64,000 nt of DNA from UBA1494_A sp963973975 (lineage in GTDB: Bacteria; Bacteroidota; Bacteroidia; Flavobacteriales_E; Vicingaceae): positions 1 to 64,000 of the forward strand of contig CAXBCF010000014.1 in the NCBI GenBank assembly GCA_963973975.1. Reading direction: 5' to 3'. Positions 60,066 through 64,000 of this stretch are shown piece by piece (the stretch's first letter is position 1; every line of letters starts with the position of its first letter). Under the pieces are notes generated by a model. The model saw only the letters and a program-made list of their open reading frames with translations, was not told the DNA's origin and searched no databases. The position numbers were made by a program, and so were the translations under genes.

Positions 60066-61790
60066 TTAACGAATAAAGTCTGCTTCAAAGGTGCTTGTGT
60101 TATTCACACCATCACTAACTATTAATTTGAATTGATGTTTTCCAGCTGGAACTTTTTCGTCAAAAAAATAGGTGAGTAAATCGTTTTTAGCATCGTATTC
60201 CATCAAAATCCATTTTCCATCAACCGTGCCTCTGTAGTAATTGATTCCAGATAAATTATCATTAATTTTTACAGAAATGGACCATTTATTTCGCATGTCT
60301 GAATTTTGATAAATATTTATAGGAACTATTTTTGGAGCTGTAGTATCTACAGCAATAGCATAACCTCCAAAGCTTCTACTTTTTACTGTTAGGTTATCAC
60401 CTTTCCAAGTCCCACCTTCAGGATACCATGATCTGCCATCGGTTGTGCTTACTATTAATGATTTTGGTCTTAATTCTTTGCTAATGGTTTTGCCTTTTAT
60501 TGAAATACTCATGTGGCTATGAAGAGGAGTATAACAGTTGTGCAACCAATAAATTGGGCTGATGGTTTTTTCTGTTGCTGCCTCTTCTCTGAATTCAAAA
60601 TACAAATCATCATAGAGCAATCCTTGCGGAATGTCTACCAAAATGGCATCAGCCATAAATGTATTTCGTTGATTATAAGGGAAAAATCGAATAATTTCTC
60701 CAGATTTAAATTCTGCAGGCTGCTTGGCTTCAATCTTTTTAGCGGTCACTTCGAAGCTAATTGTTGAAGCATTTTGATTGATATCACTTACTTTGTAGCT
60801 AAGTTGATGCGTCTGTCCATCATTGAAAATTAGATGCCCTTTATTTTCGTGATGCTTGTAAAATCGAAGTTTGTTCCCTTTTAAAATATAACTTCTTTGT
60901 ACTCTTTTGCGATTTAAAACGTAGGTTTTGTAATCAATTAAAGCATTGAGGTAACGACCTTCATGAAAGGCAAACTCATTCATTTCTTGTTCGAAGACTA
61001 GTTTTTCATTGTGCCTTAATTGAATGTTGTAGAGGCCATAAGAGTTTCCTGTACCATTCATTCGATCAACGGCTTCAATACCAAATCCAAATTCACCGTA
61101 AAGATTAATTGTTGGGTGACTCGTCAAGTGATAAACTCCATTTTTGCCGTAGGTACTTATGCGTTTAGGTTGATTTATTCCATTAATTAAAGAGGTGTCA
61201 TTTAAAGGATAAATAGTAATTCCATAAATATCAGGATTGATTTGATCTTTTATGTCAAATCCAAACAAGAAGGGATTGATTGGGTGTTCTGTTTTTGACT
61301 CTCTGATTTCGAAATGCAAATGTGGCCCACCTGAACCACCTGAATTCCCGGAATAAGCAATCAACTCTCCTTTCTTTACTTGAATTTCATTTTGACTTGG
61401 AAAAATTTGAACTGCAAAACTTTCTTTTGTGTATTGATAGGCTTCAACGTATTGATTGATTTTATCGCTGTATTTTTTTAAATGTGCATAAACACTAGTG
61501 TAGCCATTTGGATGTGTTACGTAAATTGCTTTTCCATAACCATAAGGTGAAACTCGGATTCGACTGACATATCCGTCTGCAACTGCCAGTACTTTTTGTC
61601 CTTCCACTCCTTGCGTTTTAATATCGAGTCCTGCATGAAAGTGATTGGATCGAAGTTCACCGAAATTACCTGAAAGAAATAGTGGAATTTCTAAAGGAGA
61701 GCTGAAGTAATTTTTAGGATAATTCTGAGCAATTATTTGTAACGATGCAGTGTAAGCGAATAGAAGACAAGTCAAGAAAAAACGAGGCAT
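60066..61790 (-). CDS. M23-family metallopeptidase, exported
   Basis: 574 residues from the ATG at 61790, which starts the signal peptide (PRFFLTCLLFAYTASLQIIA); an ATG at 61811 would precede it with SFKFIS. The LytM domain (about 30-175) keeps HFHAGLDI and the HxH motif HLHFEIRE, so zinc binding looks intact. The rest (about 180-574) is beta-rich and of unknown role, possibly peptidoglycan or partner binding. It likely cuts peptidoglycan cross-links in the periplasm. Confidence 0.88.
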   Translation of the reverse strand: MPRFFLTCLLFAYTASLQIIAQNYPKNYFSSPLEIPLFLSGNFGELRSNHFHAGLDIKTQGVEGQKVLAVADGYVSRIRVSPYGYGKAIYVTHPNGYTSVYAHLKKYSDKINQYVEAYQYTKESFAVQIFPSQNEIQVKKGELIAYSGNSGGSGGPHLHFEIRESKTEHPINPFLFGFDIKDQINPDIYGITIYPLNDTSLINGINQPKRISTYGKNGVYHLTSHPTINLYGEFGFGIEAVDRMNGTGNSYGLYNIQLRHNEKLVFEQEMNEFAFHEGRYLNALIDYKTYVLNRKRVQRSYILKGNKLRFYKHHENKGHLIFNDGQTHQLSYKVSDINQNASTISFEVTAKKIEAKQPAEFKSGEIIRFFPYNQRNTFMADAILVDIPQGLLYDDLYFEFREEAATEKTISPIYWLHNCYTPLHSHMSISIKGKTISKELRPKSLIVSTTDGRSWYPEGGTWKGDNLTVKSRSFGGYAIAVDTTAPKIVPINIYQNSDMRNKWSISVKINDNLSGINYYRGTVDGKWILMEYDAKNDLLTYFFDEKVPAGKHQFKLIVSDGVNNTSTFEADFIR

Positions 61791-61877
61791 AGAAATAAAT
61801 TTGAAGGACAAAGGTAGTGAAGGAAATTTTACTTCTTTCGGCTATTTTTTTCTTAAAGAGTTAAAAAAATCATTAGA

Positions 61878-61907
61878 TTTGTTTCTGTGATTCAACTATT
61901 AATTTTG
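61878..61907 (+). promoter_or_regulatory. Promoter of the coiled-coil/zapA operon
   Basis: TTTG at 61878-61881, 18-nt spacer, TAATTTTG at 61900-61907. The start codon follows after 2 nt, so the transcript may begin at or near the ATG (leaderless). Good match for the Bacteroidota consensus. Confidence 0.55.
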
Positions 61908-61909
61908 TC

Positions 61910-62194
61910 ATGAGTTACTTGTCTGAAAGTTTTGATTCGCTTGAAATTCAAGTGAAAGAAATAATTAAAATCAAACAAAATTTACAGCAAGAAAACAAAG
62001 AATTGGGCTTAGAAAATGAAAATTTGCAAAAAGCCCTTGAAAAATGCCAGAGTGAAATAGAAGAATTGAAAGAAAGAAACAAGATTTTGCGAATTGCCGG
62101 AAGTAGTAAAAGTGGAGATAATCGCGAAGTTAAGTTGAAGATAAATGAAATAGTACGGGAGGTCGATAAGTGTATCGCCCAACTAAATCAGTAA
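61910..62194 (+). CDS. Small coiled-coil protein upstream of zapA
   Basis: 94 residues, almost entirely a coiled coil between residues 8 and 62 (SLEIQVKEIIKIKQNLQQEN then KELGLENENLQKALEKCQSE and IEELKERNKIL), and a short C-terminal helix after a GSSKSGDN hinge. No signal or membrane segment. It precedes zapA by 6 nt, the usual place for a protein of this type in Bacteroidota; it probably works with ZapA at the division site, which is inference. Confidence 0.75.
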   Translation: MSYLSESFDSLEIQVKEIIKIKQNLQQENKELGLENENLQKALEKCQSEIEELKERNKILRIAGSSKSGDNREVKLKINEIVREVDKCIAQLNQ

Positions 62195-62200
62195 ACATCC

Positions 62201-62485
62201 GTGAAGGAGCTATCGATAAAAGTAAGTATTGCAGGAAGGGTTTATCCTCTGACTGTGAAACAAGAAGAGGAAGAAGGAATTCGCAAGGCTGTTAAAGCTT
62301 TGGAGACCATGATGAAAGATTACGAGCAGAAATATGCCGTAAAAGATAAACAAGACCTCTTGGCAATGTGTGCCTTGCAATACGCAACTGATGCCTTAGG
62401 GCTTGTCGATAAATCGAAGCAAGTGGATGATGAAATTGCTGATCAAATTAGAAGACTGGAAAAAGAAGTGATTTCAGCGCTTTAG
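62201..62485 (+). CDS. zapA: ZapA-like cell division protein
   Basis: 94 residues with a GTG start at 62201, 6 nt after the upstream stop. The N-terminus KELSIKVSIAGRVYPLTV is the FtsZ-binding globular part and the second half (KDYEQKYAVKDKQDLLAMCA to the end) a coiled coil. Promotes bundling of FtsZ filaments. Next to the coiled-coil gene and the structured RNA at 62525-62735. Confidence 0.9.
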   Translation: MKELSIKVSIAGRVYPLTVKQEEEEGIRKAVKALETMMKDYEQKYAVKDKQDLLAMCALQYATDALGLVDKSKQVDDEIADQIRRLEKEVISAL

Positions 62486-62524
62486 CGTTCTTTAAATAAT
62501 AGAGTCAAGAAATTGACTGACAAA

Positions 62525-62735
62525 CCTGCCCGTACAGTTTGTTATGTTTGGTAAACTCAACATTTTTCTCAAATGGGTTTAACTTAGTGCTAATGCAAAC
62601 AGGCCTTACTTACCCATGCACTGCATGGTGATTTTTCGATTTCATCGAAAGACGTTGGAAGTTTAAATTAGACGGAAAACCCTAATCCTTTCTTTTAGGG
62701 GTTTACTTAAGCAACAAATTGTACGGGTTTTTTTT
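62525..62735 (+). ncRNA. Structured RNA between zapA and rny, possibly 6S RNA
   Basis: The 268-nt gap holds a 15-bp stem that closes the whole region: CCCGTACAGTTTGTT (62529-62543) pairs with AACAAATTGTACGGG (62713-62727) with one G-U pair; a T run (62728-62735) follows like a terminator. Inside are hairpins CCATG/CATGG (62614-62618 and 62624-62628), TTTCGAT/ATCGAAA (62634-62640 and 62644-62650) and AAACCCTAA/TTAGGGGTTT (62677-62685 and 62695-62704). No frame of useful length. In many bacteria the 6S gene ssrS follows zapA, so 6S is a natural guess; I cannot confirm the family by eye. Confidence 0.55.
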
Positions 62736-62753
62736 ATACCTAAAAATTAAGAA

Positions 62754-64000
62754 ATGGAAATAGTAAGCATCATTGTTGGATTAGTAGTTGGATTGGGCAT
62801 TGGGGTTGTAGTTGTGCTACTCATCGTGAAAAAGTCTAACGAAAAAAAGGCCAATACGATTGTTGAAGAAGCTAAGGCAGAAGCTGAAGTAATTCGAAAA
62901 GATAAAATTTTACAAGCAAAAGAGAAGTTTTTACAATTAAAAGAAGAACACGAAAAGAGCATTTCAAATCGTGAACGAAAGATTGTAGATGCTGAAAACA
63001 GAGTGAAACAAAAAGAAACTTCACTCAACAATAAATTGCACGAAAACAATAAAAAAGATCGTGAGTTAGCTTCACTTAAATCTACTTTAGAAAAACAATT
63101 AGAACTTACAGAAGCTAGAAACGAAGAGCTTTTGAAAAATCATAAAACGCAGGTAGAGTTGTTGGAAAAGGCAGCGGGTATTTCTGCAGCAGATGCTAAG
63201 ACACAATTGGTAGAAGTATTGAAAGATGAAGCTAAAACCGAGGCCATGGCTCACATTCAAGATACCATTGAAGAAGCAAAAATAAATGCCAACCGCGAGG
63301 CTAAAAAAGTAGTGATTCAAGCCATTCAGCGTGTTGCAACTGAGCAAGCAATTGAAAATTCCGTTTCTGTCTTTAACATCGATTCTGATGATATGAAAGG
63401 TAGAATCATTGGAAGAGAAGGAAGAAATATTCGAGCGCTTGAAGCTGCAACGGGCGTTGAAATTATTGTTGACGATACACCTGAAGCAATCATCCTTTCA
63501 TGTTTTGATCCAATTCGACGAGAAACAGCTCGTTTAGCCTTGCATCAATTGGTTTCAGACGGAAGAATTCATCCTGCAAGAATTGAAGAGGTTGTGAAAA
63601 AAACTGCTCGACAATTGGAAGATGAAATTATTGATATCGGAAAGAAAACCTGTATCGATTTAGGAATTCACGGTTTACATCCAGAGTTGTTGAGAATGGT
63701 TGGAAGAATGAAGTACCGTTCTTCTTACGGACAAAATTTATTACAACACTCCAGAGAAGTTGCCAATTTGTGTGCTACCATGGCAGCAGAATTAGGATTG
63801 AATGTGAAAATGGCTAAAAGAGCAGGACTGTTGCACGATATTGGAAAAGTGCCAGACGATGAACCGGAATTGCCACATGCTTTACTGGGAATGAAACTAG
63901 CTGAGAAATACAAAGAAAAACCAGAAGTATGCAATGCAATTGGAGCTCACCACGATGAAATTGAAATGACTTCGTTGATATCTCCAATTGTACAAGTTTG
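62754..64000 (+). CDS. rny: Ribonuclease Y (partial, runs off the right edge)
   Basis: 415 residues are visible. N-terminal membrane anchor (IVSIIVGLVVGLGIGVVVVL), a long coiled coil (about 28-165), KH domain with MKGRIIGREGRNIRALEAAT, and an HD domain with HSREVANLCATMAAELGL, RAGLLHDIGKVPDDE and ending at the window edge in AHHDEIEMTSL. RNase Y is the endoribonuclease that starts mRNA decay. It follows zapA and the structured RNA. The last roughly 100 residues are missing. Confidence 0.97.
   Translation, partial: MEIVSIIVGLVVGLGIGVVVVLLIVKKSNEKKANTIVEEAKAEAEVIRKDKILQAKEKFLQLKEEHEKSISNRERKIVDAENRVKQKETSLNNKLHENNKKDRELASLKSTLEKQLELTEARNEELLKNHKTQVELLEKAAGISAADAKTQLVEVLKDEAKTEAMAHIQDTIEEAKINANREAKKVVIQAIQRVATEQAIENSVSVFNIDSDDMKGRIIGREGRNIRALEAATGVEIIVDDTPEAIILSCFDPIRRETARLALHQLVSDGRIHPARIEEVVKKTARQLEDEIIDIGKKTCIDLGIHGLHPELLRMVGRMKYRSSYGQNLLQHSREVANLCATMAAELGLNVKMAKRAGLLHDIGKVPDDEPELPHALLGMKLAEKYKEKPEVCNAIGAHHDEIEMTSLISPIVQV

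Noticed and set aside
62525..62735. tmRNA or RNase P RNA in the zapA-rny gap
   Set aside because: No tRNA-like ends or tag frame for tmRNA, and none of the conserved RNase P core words are visible.
63725..63934. Minus-strand frames inside rny (also 62747-63049 and 63099-63347)
   Set aside because: They are antisense shadows of the RNase Y coding frame, which is strongly supported by KH and HD motifs.

Overview
The window is typical of a low-GC member of the Bacteroidota, most likely Flavobacteriales or a close relative. Evidence includes a PorP/SprF-family outer-membrane protein, a type-B (gliding-motility type) type IX secretion C-terminal domain, a very large PKD-repeat surface protein, many CarboxypepD_reg-like exported proteins, a SUF operon with the Bacteroidota-specific DUF2480 gene, absence of clear Shine-Dalgarno sequences, and several promoters of the Bacteroidota form (TTTG or TTG, about 19 nt, then TAnnTTTG). 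No rRNA, tRNA, CRISPR array, transposase or phage module was seen. Genes are cut at both ends: a secreted surface protein on the left (minus strand, no stop in the window) and RNase Y on the right.

Layout. 1-6325: surface-protein fragment, small secreted protein, acyl-CoA thioesterase, S1/P1-type nuclease, DUF3817 membrane protein, Nudix hydrolase, phospholipid acyltransferase, TIGR02757 protein and a small unknown. 6326-11590: a four-gene MacAB-like ABC exporter operon flanked on both sides by hairpin-rich intergenic repeats. 11591-18681: membrane-anchored endonuclease/exonuclease/phosphatase protein, ribBA, a TPR protein / lipoprotein / membrane patatin trio, and glutamate formimidoyltransferase. 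18914-23307: methyltransferase, CrtA (spheroidene monooxygenase)-like protein, BASS transporter, PEGA-like lipoprotein, flavodoxin-fold protein. 23459-24410: an RHH antitoxin and GNAT toxin pair with its own operator/promoter, ending in a repeat element. 24463-30919: the complete SUF Fe-S assembly operon behind a 23-bp palindrome. 31001-40071: thiL, then a response regulator and two sensor kinases, one of 1963 residues with about eleven PAS and two GAF domains. 40338-46035: a stand-alone type-B sorting-domain protein followed 1 nt later by a 1754-residue PKD protein that lacks such a domain. 46446-51023: a SprF-family operon and a NarL-type two-component pair. 51201-58677: phenylacetyl-CoA degradation genes (paaEABCD, then paaG and paaH) interrupted by three tandem TRL-like lipoproteins. 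58646-64000: DUF218 protein, exported proteins, M23 peptidase, a coiled-coil protein, zapA, a structured RNA candidate (possibly 6S) and rny.

The most interesting observations are: (i) a family of intergenic elements (three copies, about 140-230 bp) with inverted TTATACCRATT-type ends, one of which supplies the end of the toxin gene and one of which abuts the paaG promoter; (ii) the split between a sorting-domain-only protein and a giant PKD protein; (iii) AGGTA/TACCT inverted repeats upstream of both type IX secretion-related operons that lie near a NarL-type regulator; (iv) the structured RNA between zapA and rny; (v) a palindrome in the SUF promoter; and (vi) the TRL lipoprotein triplet inside the paa cluster.
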